Origin: Aquitalea aquatilis
GTDB lineage: Bacteria; Pseudomonadota; Gammaproteobacteria; Burkholderiales; Chromobacteriaceae
Reading direction: 5' to 3'
Assembly: GCF_005155025.1 (NCBI RefSeq)
Contig: NZ_CP039731.1
Span: forward strand, 1,860,001 to 1,924,000
DNA: 64,000 nucleotides
In this document: piece by piece, positions 55,808-64,000 of the stretch
Layout: every line of letters begins with the position of its first letter
Numbering within the stretch: position 1 is the first letter of the stretch
Notes under the pieces: generated by a model
Database searches by the model: none
What the model saw: the letters and a program-made list of their open reading frames with translations, nothing else
Told to the model about the DNA's origin: nothing
Made by a program: the position numbers and the translations under genes

Positions 55808-55884
55808 GCGTAGCGTCCCTGGGGCAAGGCACCGACGCAGACTGTACCAGCAGGACGGCCAGCAGGCGCAAGGCCGCAACAGGG
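55808..55884 (-). repeat. dispersed GC-rich hairpin repeat, copy C (inverted, diverged)
   Basis: Read on the minus strand it runs from CCCTGTTGCGGCCTTGCG to GGTGCCTTGCCCCAGG, aligning along its length with copies A and B near arcC, with the shared centre GGTACAGTCTGCG. The stem arms are less complementary than in the other two. Confidence 0.55.
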
Positions 55885-55900
55885 TTTTTGTCAGCGGCTG

Positions 55901-56131
55901 TTAGTGCGTGCGCTGGTTCTCACGCAGGCTCTGTGCATCCCAGTAGGCATTGATGTTCTGGATGCGCTGCTGCTCGGCGGCCGGCAGTTTGGCGAAGTCA
56001 TTCTTGATCGTTTGCTGCTCGGCCTGCCAGGCGCTTACCGTGGCTGCTGCCGGCGGGTTGTTCTCGGTGTCATGGGCAAAAGCGGCGCTGCTGGTGATCA
56101 GGGTAATCAGGGCGATGGCTAGGGTTTTCAT
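55901..56131 (-). CDS. small exported protein of unknown function
   Basis: A 76-residue protein with a clear signal peptide (about 1-19, ending AAFA before HD). The mature part of about 57 residues is hydrophilic, with a proline/alanine stretch then a helix-forming segment rich in Q, N and K and an aromatic NAYWD. No family is recognised. AGGAA precedes the ATG. It lies alone between a terminator and the Tpx-like gene; real expression is likely but unproven. Confidence 0.6.
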   Translation of the reverse strand: MKTLAIALITLITSSAAFAHDTENNPPAAATVSAWQAEQQTIKNDFAKLPAAEQQRIQNINAYWDAQSLRENQRTH

Positions 56132-56335
56132 ACTGTTTTCCTTGCTGATGAGATTGTGTGTCTGCTGTGTTCTACAGCTTGGGAACAGTATATTTTTAGT
56201 AATCAGTTCAATAAATACCTATTATTTAAACCATTTATTTACTATTGGTGTTTAATAGGACGAAACTTTGGCCGGTGCGCATAGTCGACACCGGTCTGTC
56301 ATGTCATAGCACCAGTACGTGGTTCTGCTGTTGAC

Positions 56336-56914
56336 TCAGGCTGAGCTGCTACTGTCGTCGCTTCCTGCTGTCCTGTCAGGATGGTCAGCGGGCGGCTCTG
56401 CCAGCTGCAGCCGTGCGGCAATGTCGTGCTGCTTGAAACGGCCGTTGCTATGGCACAACCGCTCCGCGTACAGAATGACATTGTCGCTGTCGGCAATCAG
56501 GATGGCCGGGGCGGTATAGCCGCTGAGTGGGTAGCCGCTGGCCAGCACCCCGTATTGCTTGTGAAAGTCCCGACCACGCAGGGTGGAGAGCAGGGTGACG
56601 CCAGGCAGGCCGTGCTCGTGCCGGCTGCGCAGCAGGGAAGAGGGCGAATCCACACACACCACGATCAGTTGCAGGTCTGGCCAGTTTTCGAGAAAGCGGC
56701 GGGTATCCCGCAGCAGGGCCAGGCCACCGTGTTCGTCTTCATCCAGCGACAGCAGGGTCAGAATGACCTTGGGCTGGCCGGCAAAAGCCTCCAGCGCAAT
56801 ATCGCGTTTGTGTTCGTCCACCAGCATGAAGCTGGGCAGATAACTGTCCGGCAGCGGGAACTCGCCGCTCACCGGAATGGCCTCGTCGCCATACTGCAGT
56901 ATGAAATCGTGCAT
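56336..56914 (-). CDS. Tpx-fold (thiol peroxidase-like) protein lacking catalytic cysteines
   Basis: Protein of 192 residues that follows the fold order of atypical 2-Cys peroxiredoxin Tpx: FAGQPKVILTLLSLD, VVCVDSPSSLLRSR, VTLLSTLRGRDFHKQYGV and YTAPAILIADSDNVILY. At the peroxidatic site, where Tpx has DTGVC, it reads DEDEH (58-62), and the resolving-cysteine position (SRxC) reads SRHEHG. Its only cysteines are C87 and C154, both elsewhere. It is therefore unlikely to be a normal peroxidase. Strong GGAGG precedes the ATG. The last 20 residues are acidic and serine-rich. Confidence 0.78.
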   Translation of the reverse strand: MHDFILQYGDEAIPVSGEFPLPDSYLPSFMLVDEHKRDIALEAFAGQPKVILTLLSLDEDEHGGLALLRDTRRFLENWPDLQLIVVCVDSPSSLLRSRHEHGLPGVTLLSTLRGRDFHKQYGVLASGYPLSGYTAPAILIADSDNVILYAERLCHSNGRFKQHDIAARLQLAEPPADHPDRTAGSDDSSSSA

Positions 56915-56996
56915 GCGCTGCCTCCTTATCCTTTAATGCTGGACCGCACAGAGCCAAATACAAGGCCGATTCGACATTCTGTTGACGGGCAGGCGC

Positions 56997-57019
56997 AAAA
57001 AAAGCGGCCGAAGCCGCTT
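56997..57019 (-). terminator. intrinsic terminator of the accB-accC-prmA cluster
   Basis: On the minus strand, AAGCGGC-TTCG-GCCGCTT has a stable UUCG-type loop followed by a run of T, 20 bp past the last gene. Confidence 0.88.
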
Positions 57020-57038
57020 GGTGTGGGGTGTGTGCCGC

Positions 57039-58193
57039 TCAGGGATAGAACCAGTACAGGCTGTATCCCATGGCGCGCACCTTGCCGGCATCCAGCCGCA
57101 TGGTGACTTTCACCTCGCTGTTGGCATTGAAGCGCTGCAGCTTGAAGTCGTCAGCCTTGAGGTATTCCTTGGGCGAGAACACCTTGCGGATCAGCACCTG
57201 ATCGTCGGCATCCTTCAGCGAAACTTCCAGCATCGGGTAGTTCTGGGCAAAGGCGGCATGGTTCTTCAGGGTGGCGGACAGCTGGATCAGGTTGGCATGC
57301 TCCGGCACGAAGGCCAGCTCCGACCATTCGGTGCGGATCTGGGCGATATCGGTAGGCCAGGGCACGTTGCAGCCAGCAATATGGCAGAAGGCTTCCAGTG
57401 CCGGACGCGCTTCCGGTACTTCGGCGGCAATGCGGGTGCGATTGAAGTAAACCAGCTGGCCGGCCAGCAGTACGCTGCCGATGATGGCCAGCAATACCAT
57501 GACGGTAGTCAGCAGCGGATTGCGCCGGTGCGGCTCGCTGCTTTCTTCGTCGGCTTCACCCAGATCGCCATAGGGATGGGGCGGGCGGGCTGGCGGTGCC
57601 GGGGTTTCAGCCAGTTCGGCGCTGGCAGCGGCGGCGGGCGGCGGAACATCGTCGGCCTGCTCACCACGGCGGCGTTTGTTGCCAAACACGTCGGGCAGGG
57701 GGGCAGCCTGCTCTGGCTCATCCAGCTCGGCCGCATAGTTCTGGCTGGGCGTCGGGCTGGTTTTGCGGGTTTGCAAGGCTTCGGCCAGCGCACGCTGGAA
57801 CTCTTCGGCCTCGCGGCTGCTGCCGCTGTCGGGCGGCTGCATGGTATTGGCAGGGGCGAGCGCAGGGGCAGGCTCCAGATCGAAATCGTCGGCAGTGGCC
57901 GGGCTGACTGCGGTCTGTGGGTCGAAGTCGGGCAGTTCCAGCTCGAAATCGTCCATCGGATCGGCAGGCGGCTGCGCGCGGGGCACGGCGGCAGCGGGCG
58001 GCGTGGCCGGCACGGGCTGCGGTGCGGCTGGCGGTGTCAGTACCGGCGGCGTGTCGGTACTGACAAAATGCTCGGTGGCGTTGAATACATGCGAACAGCG
58101 CCCGCAGCGGACGAGTCCGTTGGCGGCAGATAACTGCTTGTCGTTAACCTTGAAACGGGTCTGGCAACTGGGGCACTGTGTCGTATAGCTCAT
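57039..58193 (-). CDS. zinc-ribbon and DUF3426 domain membrane protein
   Basis: Protein of 384 residues. An N-terminal MJ0042-type zinc ribbon has CPSC (7-10) and CGRC ligand pairs. A long proline/alanine-rich acidic linker (about 60-235), one membrane helix near 245-265 (TTVMVLLAIIGSVLLAG), and a C-terminal DUF3426 region of about 120 residues follow. It probably anchors in the inner membrane with the ribbon in the cytosol. Function unknown. ATG 58193 overlaps the prmA stop by 4 bp, so it is translationally coupled to prmA. Confidence 0.85.
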   Translation of the reverse strand: MSYTTQCPSCQTRFKVNDKQLSAANGLVRCGRCSHVFNATEHFVSTDTPPVLTPPAAPQPVPATPPAAAVPRAQPPADPMDDFELELPDFDPQTAVSPATADDFDLEPAPALAPANTMQPPDSGSSREAEEFQRALAEALQTRKTSPTPSQNYAAELDEPEQAAPLPDVFGNKRRRGEQADDVPPPAAAASAELAETPAPPARPPHPYGDLGEADEESSEPHRRNPLLTTVMVLLAIIGSVLLAGQLVYFNRTRIAAEVPEARPALEAFCHIAGCNVPWPTDIAQIRTEWSELAFVPEHANLIQLSATLKNHAAFAQNYPMLEVSLKDADDQVLIRKVFSPKEYLKADDFKLQRFNANSEVKVTMRLDAGKVRAMGYSLYWFYP

Positions 58194-59086
58194 ACGCTTG
58201 GGCGTCGGGTTCCTGTCAATCGTGTCCAACCCTCGTCGAACACGGGCGTATCCATGGTGAACCACTGCGCATAAATGGCAGACAGTTCATCAGCCTGTTC
58301 GGCAAGAATACCGGAAAGAACGATTCTACCACCGGTTTTTACATGGCTTGCCAGCAGCTGGCCAAGCATGCGCAGCGGGTTGGCCAGAATATTGGCCAGC
58401 ACGACATCATACTGCGCGGCCGGATTGGCATCCGGCAGGCAGAAGGTGGCAGTCACGTTGTTCTGGTCGGCATTGTCGCGACTGGAACGCACCGCCTGGG
58501 CATCGATATCCACCCCCAGCGCCGAGCCTGCGCCCAGCTTGAGGGCGGCAATGGCCAGAATGCCGGAGCCGCAGCCGTAATCCAGTACGCTTTCATTGCC
58601 CTCTATATGCGCATCCAGCCACTGCAGGCACAGCCGCGTGGTGGGATGGCTGCCGGTGCCGAAAGCCAGGCCCGGGTCCAGCTGCAGGTTGATGGCGTCC
58701 GGCGACGGAGCATCGTGCCAGGTGGGGGTGATCCACAGGCGGTCCGAGATGCGGATGGGTTCGAACTGGGATTGCGTCAGGCGTACCCAGTCCTGCTCTT
58801 CCACGCGTTCGGTCTTGTACGCCGGCATGGCCAGCTTGCAGGCGGTGCAGGCGGCGGCGATTAGCAGCGCGACGTCGGCATCTTCGGCAAACAGGGTGAT
58901 GATGCGGCTGTGATTCCACAGCTTGTCCACCGGCATGCCGGGTTCGCCGAAGATGGGCTGTTCCAGCTCGGTGCCGGCCAGCGCATCTTCAATGGCGGTC
59001 GACAGCGCGCCGGCGTCCATCAGGGCATCGGCCAGGCGTTCTGCCACGGCCGAATCAGTGTCGATGGTGGCTTGTAGCCAAGCCAT
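58190..59086 (-). CDS. prmA: ribosomal protein L11 methyltransferase
   Basis: Trimethylates several amino groups of L11 using SAM; 298 residues. The N-terminal L11-binding domain is followed by the methyltransferase core with VLDYGCGSGILAIAALKLGA and DVVLANILANPL. It overlaps accC by one base and the zinc-ribbon gene by four, forming the accB-accC-prmA-zinc-ribbon cluster. Confidence 0.95.
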   Translation of the reverse strand: MAWLQATIDTDSAVAERLADALMDAGALSTAIEDALAGTELEQPIFGEPGMPVDKLWNHSRIITLFAEDADVALLIAAACTACKLAMPAYKTERVEEQDWVRLTQSQFEPIRISDRLWITPTWHDAPSPDAINLQLDPGLAFGTGSHPTTRLCLQWLDAHIEGNESVLDYGCGSGILAIAALKLGAGSALGVDIDAQAVRSSRDNADQNNVTATFCLPDANPAAQYDVVLANILANPLRMLGQLLASHVKTGGRIVLSGILAEQADELSAIYAQWFTMDTPVFDEGWTRLTGTRRPSV

Positions 59087-60444
59087 TATGCCTCTCCCTT
59101 TTTCATCTGCGACAGGCGCTCTTCCAGATAGTGAATACTGGTGCTGCCGCGCTGGAAGGCGGCATCCATGAACAATTCCTGATGCAGCTGGATATTGGTC
59201 TTGATGCCGGAGATGGAGATTTCCGACAGCGCCACGCGCATGCGGGCCATGGCCTGTTCGCGGGTGTCACCGTAGGAAATCAGCTTGCCTACCATGGAGT
59301 CGTAGTGCGACGGCACGGTATAGCCCTGGTAGATGTGCGAATCGATGCGAATGCCAGGGCCACCGGCCGGATGATAGCTTTCGATCTTGCCCGGCGAGGG
59401 TACGAAGGTAAACGGATCTTCCGCGTTGATGCGGCATTCCATGGCATGGCCACGCAGGATGATGTCGCTTTGCTTGTAGCGCAGCTTTTCGCCGGCAGCG
59501 ATGCGGATCTGCTCCTGCACGATGTCCACGCCGGTAATCATCTCGGTGACCGGGTGTTCTACCTGCACGCGGGTGTTCATTTCAATGAAGTAGAACTCGC
59601 CGTTTTCGAACAGGAATTCAAAGGTACCGGCCCCACGGTAGCCGATGCGGCTGCATGCTTCGGCGCAGGCGGTGCCGATGCGCTGACGCTGCTCGTCGGT
59701 AATGCCCGGTGCCGGTGCTTCTTCGATGATTTTCTGGTGGCGGCGCTGCATGGAGCAGTCGCGTTCGCCAAGATAGATGGCATTGCCGTATTCGTCGGCC
59801 AGAATCTGGATTTCGATATGGCGCGGCTGCTGCAGGTATTTCTCCATGTAGACAGTCGGGTTGCCGAATGCCGCACCGGCTTCGGTGCGGGTCATCTGTA
59901 CCGAGTTGATCAGCGCGCCTTCGGTATGTACCACGCGCATGCCACGGCCACCGCCGCCACCGGCGGCCTTGATGATGACCGGGAAGCCGATTTTCTTGGC
60001 GATCTTGACGATCTCGGCCGGATCATCCGGCAAAGCACCAGCCGAGCCGGGTACGCAAGGCACACCGGCAGCAATCATCGCGTCCTTGGCCGACACCTTG
60101 TCGCCCATCAGGCGAATGGTGTCCGGGCGCGGGCCGATGAAGACAAAGCCGGATTGTTCCACGCGTTCGGCAAAGTCGGCGTTTTCCGACAGGAAGCCGT
60201 AACCGGGGTGGATGGCCTGGGCGTCGGTCACTTCTGCAGCGGCGATCAGCGCCGGCACGTTCAGATAGCTCTTGGTCGACGGGGCCGGGCCAATGCAGAC
60301 CGACTCGTCGGCCAGCTTGACGTATTTGGCTTCACGGTCGGCTTCGGAATGCACGACCACGGTCTTGATGCCCATTTCGCGGCAGGCGCGCTGGATGCGC
60401 AGGGCGATTTCGCCGCGGTTCGCAATCAGGATTTTTTCAAACAT
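59086..60444 (-). CDS. accC: acetyl-CoA carboxylase, biotin carboxylase subunit
   Basis: ATP-grasp enzyme of 452 residues that carboxylates biotin on AccB, the committed step of fatty-acid synthesis. It begins [17 protein letters not shown], has the glycine-rich ATP loop [14 protein letters not shown] and [17 protein letters not shown] 60444 matches family starts; the frame is open further up. It is about 100 bp after accB. Confidence 0.97.
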   Translation of the reverse strand: MFEKILIANRGEIALRIQRACREMGIKTVVVHSEADREAKYVKLADESVCIGPAPSTKSYLNVPALIAAAEVTDAQAIHPGYGFLSENADFAERVEQSGFVFIGPRPDTIRLMGDKVSAKDAMIAAGVPCVPGSAGALPDDPAEIVKIAKKIGFPVIIKAAGGGGGRGMRVVHTEGALINSVQMTRTEAGAAFGNPTVYMEKYLQQPRHIEIQILADEYGNAIYLGERDCSMQRRHQKIIEEAPAPGITDEQRQRIGTACAEACSRIGYRGAGTFEFLFENGEFYFIEMNTRVQVEHPVTEMITGVDIVQEQIRIAAGEKLRYKQSDIILRGHAMECRINAEDPFTFVPSPGKIESYHPAGGPGIRIDSHIYQGYTVPSHYDSMVGKLISYGDTREQAMARMRVALSEISISGIKTNIQLHQELFMDAAFQRGSTSIHYLEERLSQMKKGEA

Positions 60445-60544
60445 GGTAGGGACGTCCGTAGAGTGGCGCGTCAAACGACAAGGGCACAGACGCTGTGTCT
60501 CGTGCCCTGTCATCTCTGGCGTCTATTAGCGAGGCAGAGAAGAA

Positions 60545-61000
60545 TTACTCGATGATGAACAGCGGCTCGCCGTATTCCACCGGCTGGCCGTCTTCGGCCA
60601 GTGCGGCCTTCACCACGCCGGAACGGTCGGCTTCGATTTCGTTCATCAGCTTCATGGCTTCGATGATGCACAGGGTATCACCGACATTCACGCTCTGGCC
60701 TACTTCCACGAAAGGCTTGGAACCCGGGCTGGCCGAGCGGTAGAAGGTGCCGACCATCGGCGACTTCAGCGCATTGGCGTTGTTGGCCGGGGCCGGGGCT
60801 TCTGCTGCGGCTACCGGAGCGGCGGCCGGTGCCATTTGCTGTTGCATCGGCATCTGCATCATCGGCTGGGCGTAGGCGATCTGGGTGTTGGCCGATACGC
60901 GGGTGATGCGGACTTTCTCTTCCCCTTCGGTCACCTCGAGTTCGGCAATGCCGGATTCTTCGACGAGATCGATCAGTTTCTTCAGTTTACGCAGATCCAT
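60545..61000 (-). CDS. accB: acetyl-CoA carboxylase, biotin carboxyl carrier protein
   Basis: Carrier of 151 residues. [18 protein letters not shown] at the N-terminus, a proline/alanine/methionine-rich linker (about 52-75), and the biotinyl domain with EAMKLMNE, whose lysine takes the biotin. AGGA lies before ATG 61000. It lies 34 bp after aroQ, and the aroQ-accB-accC order is widespread in proteobacteria. Confidence 0.97.
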   Translation of the reverse strand: MDLRKLKKLIDLVEESGIAELEVTEGEEKVRITRVSANTQIAYAQPMMQMPMQQQMAPAAAPVAAAEAPAPANNANALKSPMVGTFYRSASPGSKPFVEVGQSVNVGDTLCIIEAMKLMNEIEADRSGVVKAALAEDGQPVEYGEPLFIIE

Positions 61001-61034
61001 GGTAATCCTTCGGATGGGATGTACTTTATTATGC

Positions 61035-61484
61035 TCAGGCTTGCGCGGACAAACGCCGGATGGCGTGCGCAAGTGCCAGCTCATAGCCCTGCGCGCCCAG
61101 ACCGCAGATCACGCCGACCGCCAGATCGGAAAAATACGAATGCTGGCGGAAGGGTTCACGGGCGTGGACGTTGGACAGGTGTACTTCTATGAATGGCACC
61201 TTCACCCCCGAAATGGCGTCACGCAGGGCAACGCTGGTGTGGGTAAAGGCCGCTGGATTGATGATGATGAACGACGTTCCGTCTGTCATGCAGGCGTGGA
61301 CGCGATCAATCAAGAGGTGTTCGGCGTTGCTTTGCAGCGCCTCAAGCTCGAAACCGGCGGCGCTGGCCTGTTCGGTCAGCCGCTGGTTGATGGAGGCAAG
61401 CGTATCCCGGCCATAGTGCTGTGGTTCCCGTGTCCCGAGCAGATTGAGGTTGGGGCCGTGCAGCACGAGGATTTTTCCGGTCAA
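61035..61484 (-). CDS. aroQ: 3-dehydroquinate dehydratase, type II
   Basis: Shikimate-pathway enzyme of 149 residues, dodecameric in relatives. [17 protein letters not shown] and [16 protein letters not shown] are the type II motifs, and [14 protein letters not shown] completes the active site. A TTG start at 61484 is chosen because AGGAG lies seven bases upstream and no ATG fits. It begins the aroQ-accB-accC-prmA transcription unit. Confidence 0.95.
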   Translation of the reverse strand: MTGKILVLHGPNLNLLGTREPQHYGRDTLASINQRLTEQASAAGFELEALQSNAEHLLIDRVHACMTDGTSFIIINPAAFTHTSVALRDAISGVKVPFIEVHLSNVHAREPFRQHSYFSDLAVGVICGLGAQGYELALAHAIRRLSAQA

Positions 61485-61750
61485 AGCTTTGCTCCTGAGT
61501 TCAACATGGGCGCGAGTTTGCCGCAATTAGCGACACGATGTCTAGCTTTTCGAGTATTTCAAACGGTTGTTTGATGGTTGGCGGATGCTGCGGATTTGGC
61601 CGGAAAGCCCGCCATTTCGAGCGAATGCACTACAGTGAACCGCATTTTAAACGGTGGCAAATTTTTTACAGTTTCTTGCGCCGCACTCTTGATCAAGCTC
61701 AAATTCGGCGCTTGGCCGAACAAGTCCGTGCCGGGGCTGGCTGGCGCGGG

Positions 61751-61756
61751 TATAAT
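61751..61756 (+). promoter_or_regulatory. queA -10 element
   Basis: TATAAT, 28 bp before the queA start. The divergent 300-bp gap 61485-61784 otherwise shows an AT-rich stretch (61635-61672) that probably carries the aroQ promoter; no clear -35 for either. Confidence 0.5.
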
Positions 61757-61784
61757 TTGCCGGTTTTGATTCGAGCTTCACGCC

Positions 61785-62816
61785 ATGCTGCTGTCTGATT
61801 TCGATTACCACCTGCCAGAACACCTGATTGCCCAGCATCCGCCCGCCGTGCGCGGTGCCAGCCGTTTGCTGCATGTTGCCGGCACTTCCCTGACCGACGG
61901 GCAGTTTGCCGATTTTGCCAGCCAGCTCAAGGCCGGTGATGTGATGGTGTTCAACGATACCCGCGTCATCAAGGCCAGACTGTTTGGCGAAAAGGCCAGT
62001 GGCGGCAAGATAGAGGCGCTGGTAGAGCGCGTGCTGGATGCCCACACCGTACTGGCCCATGTGCGCTCTTCCAAGTCACCCAAGCCCGGCACGCGGCTGA
62101 TTTTTGCCGAACGCTGGGAAGCGGAAATGGTCGAGCGCGACGATGCCCTGTTCAAGCTGCGCTTTCTGGCCGAAGACAATGTGTTCGACATCCTGGAGGC
62201 TTCCGGCAAGCTGCCGCTGCCTCCCTATATAGAGAGAAGCGCCGAAGGCGACGACGACGAGCGCTACCAGACCGTCTACGCCCGCGAGCAGGGCGCGGTG
62301 GCGGCGCCCACTGCCGGCCTGCACTTTACCGAGGAAATGCTGGCGGCCTTGCAGGCCAAAGGTGTGGAACTGGCCTATGTCACCCTGCATGTGGGGGCAG
62401 GCACCTTCCAGCCGGTGCGGGTGGAAAACATCGCCGAGCACAAGATGCACAGCGAAATCTACGAAGTGCCGCAGCGCACCTTTGAGCTGATCCAGTCAGC
62501 GCGTGCGCGGGGCAACCAGGTGCTGGCGGTGGGCACCACCAGCATGCGCGCACTGGAATCTGCCGCGCGCAGTGGCGAGCTGGTGGCTGGCCGTGGCGAG
62601 ACCGACATCTTCATCACGCCGGGTTACCGTTTCCGCGTGGTAGATCGCTTGCTGACCAATTTCCACCTGCCCAAGTCCACCTTGTTGATGCTGGTCTCGG
62701 CTTTTGCCGGCTATCCGGAAATGCGTGCTGCCTACGCCCATGCGGTGCAGCAGCAATACCGTTTCTTCAGCTATGGCGATGCCATGCTGTTGGAACGCAA
62801 GGACGAGCAGGGCTAA
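61785..62816 (+). CDS. queA: S-adenosylmethionine:tRNA ribosyltransferase-isomerase
   Basis: Transfers ribosyl from SAM to preQ1 in tRNA, forming epoxyqueuosine; 343 residues. [27 protein letters not shown] and [14 protein letters not shown] are family segments. The gene is isolated here; tgt is not in the window. Confidence 0.97.
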   Translation: MLLSDFDYHLPEHLIAQHPPAVRGASRLLHVAGTSLTDGQFADFASQLKAGDVMVFNDTRVIKARLFGEKASGGKIEALVERVLDAHTVLAHVRSSKSPKPGTRLIFAERWEAEMVERDDALFKLRFLAEDNVFDILEASGKLPLPPYIERSAEGDDDERYQTVYAREQGAVAAPTAGLHFTEEMLAALQAKGVELAYVTLHVGAGTFQPVRVENIAEHKMHSEIYEVPQRTFELIQSARARGNQVLAVGTTSMRALESAARSGELVAGRGETDIFITPGYRFRVVDRLLTNFHLPKSTLLMLVSAFAGYPEMRAAYAHAVQQQYRFFSYGDAMLLERKDEQG

Positions 62817-62846
62817 GCGCCCATCTTTGAAAACGACGAGGCAGAC

Positions 62847-63218
62847 ATGGCAGGAATCAGTCCCAATAGTGCCCAAGTGCAGGAAATCACCCTGCATGCC
62901 GTTTCGCGTACGCTGGAAATCAGCTTTGATGATGGTGAGCGCTTCCAGCTGCCGGCCGAATACCTGCGGGTGTATTCGCCCTCTGCCGAAGTGCGTGGCC
63001 ACGGTGCCGGCCAGGAAGTGCTGCAGGTGGGCAAGCGCCAGGTGGCGATCACCGCGCTGGAGCCGGTGGGCCACTACGCCCTGAAGATTACCTTTGATGA
63101 TGGCCACGACAGCGGCCTCTATAGCTGGTCTTACCTTTACGAGCTGGGTGCGCAGCAAGCGGCATACTGGCAGGATTATCTGAATCGCCTCGCCGCCGCT
63201 GGCGCGAGCAGGGAGTGA
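62847..63218 (+). CDS. DUF971 (gamma-butyrobetaine hydroxylase-like N-terminal domain) protein
   Basis: Small soluble protein of 123 residues. [25 protein letters not shown] and the end [22 protein letters not shown] mark the DUF971 domain, found also at the N-terminus of butyrobetaine hydroxylases and linked to iron-sulfur proteins. It lies 30 bp after queA and 2 bp before ubiE, a pairing common in betaproteobacteria. Confidence 0.9.
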   Translation: MAGISPNSAQVQEITLHAVSRTLEISFDDGERFQLPAEYLRVYSPSAEVRGHGAGQEVLQVGKRQVAITALEPVGHYALKITFDDGHDSGLYSWSYLYELGAQQAAYWQDYLNRLAAAGASRE

Positions 63219-63220
63219 AT

Positions 63221-63955
63221 ATGGATCAAGAAACGCATTTTGGCTTCAAGACGGTGGCCGAGAGTGAAAAGGCCGGCAAGGTAGCCGATGTTTTCCATTC
63301 GGTGGCCAAGAAGTACGACGTGATGAACGACCTGATGTCCGGTGGCCTGCATCGCGTGTGGAAGCATTTCACCCTGACCACCTCCGGCGTCAAGCCCGGC
63401 GACAAGGTGCTGGATATCGCCGGTGGCACTGGCGACCTGGCACGTGGCTGGTCCAAGCGCGTGGGCAAGAAGGGCGAAGTATGGCTCACCGACATCAACA
63501 GCTCCATGCTGACCGTGGGCCGCGACCGCCTGCTGGACGAGGGCCTGATTCTGCCGGTATCGCTGGCGGATGCAGAAAAACTGCCGTTCCCGGACAATTA
63601 TTTCGATGCGGTGTCGGTGGCCTTCGGCCTGCGCAACATGACGCACAAGGACGCCGCACTGAAGGAAATGTGCCGCGTGCTCAAACCGGGCGGCAAGCTG
63701 ATGGTGCTGGAGTTCTCCAAGGTATGGAAACCGCTGTCGCCCATCTATGACTTCTATTCCTTCAAGGCGCTGCCGGTGATGGGCAAGATGGTGGCTGGCG
63801 ATGCCGACAGCTACCAGTACCTGGCCGAATCCATCCGCATGCATCCGGATCAGGAAACCCTGAAGGCCATGATGCTGGAAGCCGGCTTCGGCAAGGTGGA
63901 CTATCACAATATGACGGGTGGTGTGGTGGCGCTGCACAAGGGCTACAAACTCTAA
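63221..63955 (+). CDS. ubiE: ubiquinone/menaquinone C-methyltransferase
   Basis: SAM-dependent C-methylase of 244 residues in ubiquinone (and menaquinone, where made) synthesis. [15 protein letters not shown] is motif I, and [23 protein letters not shown] is the family region. ATG 63221 is chosen with GGGAG five bases before; a GTG two codons earlier is possible. Downstream ubi genes probably follow beyond the window. Confidence 0.97.
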   Translation: MDQETHFGFKTVAESEKAGKVADVFHSVAKKYDVMNDLMSGGLHRVWKHFTLTTSGVKPGDKVLDIAGGTGDLARGWSKRVGKKGEVWLTDINSSMLTVGRDRLLDEGLILPVSLADAEKLPFPDNYFDAVSVAFGLRNMTHKDAALKEMCRVLKPGGKLMVLEFSKVWKPLSPIYDFYSFKALPVMGKMVAGDADSYQYLAESIRMHPDQETLKAMMLEAGFGKVDYHNMTGGVVALHKGYKL

Positions 63956-63990
63956 AGCCCCTGTGCCGGGTCTGCCGGTGAAAGCATGAC

Positions 63991-63996
63991 AAGGAG
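63991..63996 (+). promoter_or_regulatory. ribosome-binding site of a gene starting beyond the window
   Basis: AAGGAG lies four bases from the right end, 36 bp after ubiE, so the next gene probably starts just outside. Confidence 0.5.
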
Positions 63997-64000
63997 ATTC

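Noticed and set aside
61689-61702. TTGAT-CAAG-CTCAA as an ANR box for queA
   Set aside because: Two half-sites fit loosely, but the centre is about 67 bp from the start predicted by TATAAT, not a standard activator position; queA is a housekeeping gene.
1-64000. CRISPR array, prophage, insertion sequence or restriction/defence cluster
   Set aside because: No regularly spaced direct repeats, integrase, transposase or defence-type genes were seen on reading both strands.

Overview
The window is about 64 kb of GC-rich chromosome with closely packed housekeeping genes. Gene content and order suggest a betaproteobacterium of the Neisseriales, most like Chromobacteriaceae (Chromobacterium, Aquitalea or Vogesella type). 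The pointers are a neisserial-type porin, the orders rpsU-yqeY-dnaG-rpoD-tRNA, gmk-rpoZ-spoT-thiS-thiG and accB-accC-prmA-zinc-ribbon protein, ANR/FNR-type promoters, and a complete arginine deiminase operon. The genus is inferred. No prophage, insertion sequence, CRISPR array or rRNA was seen.

Layout. 1-6.2 kb: a DUF2189 membrane protein, a D-2-hydroxyacid dehydrogenase, a DUF1841 protein, glutathione peroxidase, trmB, a YeeZ-like dehydrogenase, a ferredoxin-flavin reductase and a 45-residue DUF3149 membrane protein. 6.2-11.9 kb: arcDABC behind a perfect ANR/FNR box, with a repeat-bearing 548-bp gap before arcC. 12-16.5 kb: a patatin-like protein, a PadR/HAAS-domain pair, apt and a purine permease. 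16.6-25.7 kb: the gmk-rpoZ-spoT-thiSG cluster, then the macromolecular synthesis cluster and a CAU-anticodon tRNA. 25.7-33.9 kb: an acidic amino-acid module made of a symporter behind a sigma-54 promoter and an AauR-like operator, periplasmic asparaginase, a sigma-54 response regulator with its kinase, and a PAS chemoreceptor. 34-48.2 kb: lysR/lysA, a porin, a BON protein, mltA, an RND pump without an outer-membrane channel, a solute-binding protein, a LysR/two-part chromate transporter locus and a fatty-acid desaturase. 48.2-64 kb: hemE, priA, dacB, grxC-secB-SH3-gpsA, a Tpx-fold protein without catalytic cysteines, the accBC-prmA cluster, aroQ, queA, a DUF971 gene and ubiE.

How the genes work together. 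ArcD exchanges arginine for ornithine; ArcA, ArcB and ArcC turn arginine into ornithine, ammonia, CO2 and ATP when oxygen is short. The small DUF3149 gene just upstream has its own ANR-like box at the ideal distance from a -10, so it may share the oxygen signal. Asparaginase in the periplasm would release aspartate for the symporter, and the two-component pair probably senses acidic amino acids and activates the symporter promoter.

No wholly new multi-gene system stands out. The leads most worth following are the AauRS-like regulatory circuit, the cysteine-less Tpx homologue, the ANR-linked microprotein, two families of dispersed intergenic repeats, DnaA-box clusters before priA and rpoZ, and one small-RNA candidate.
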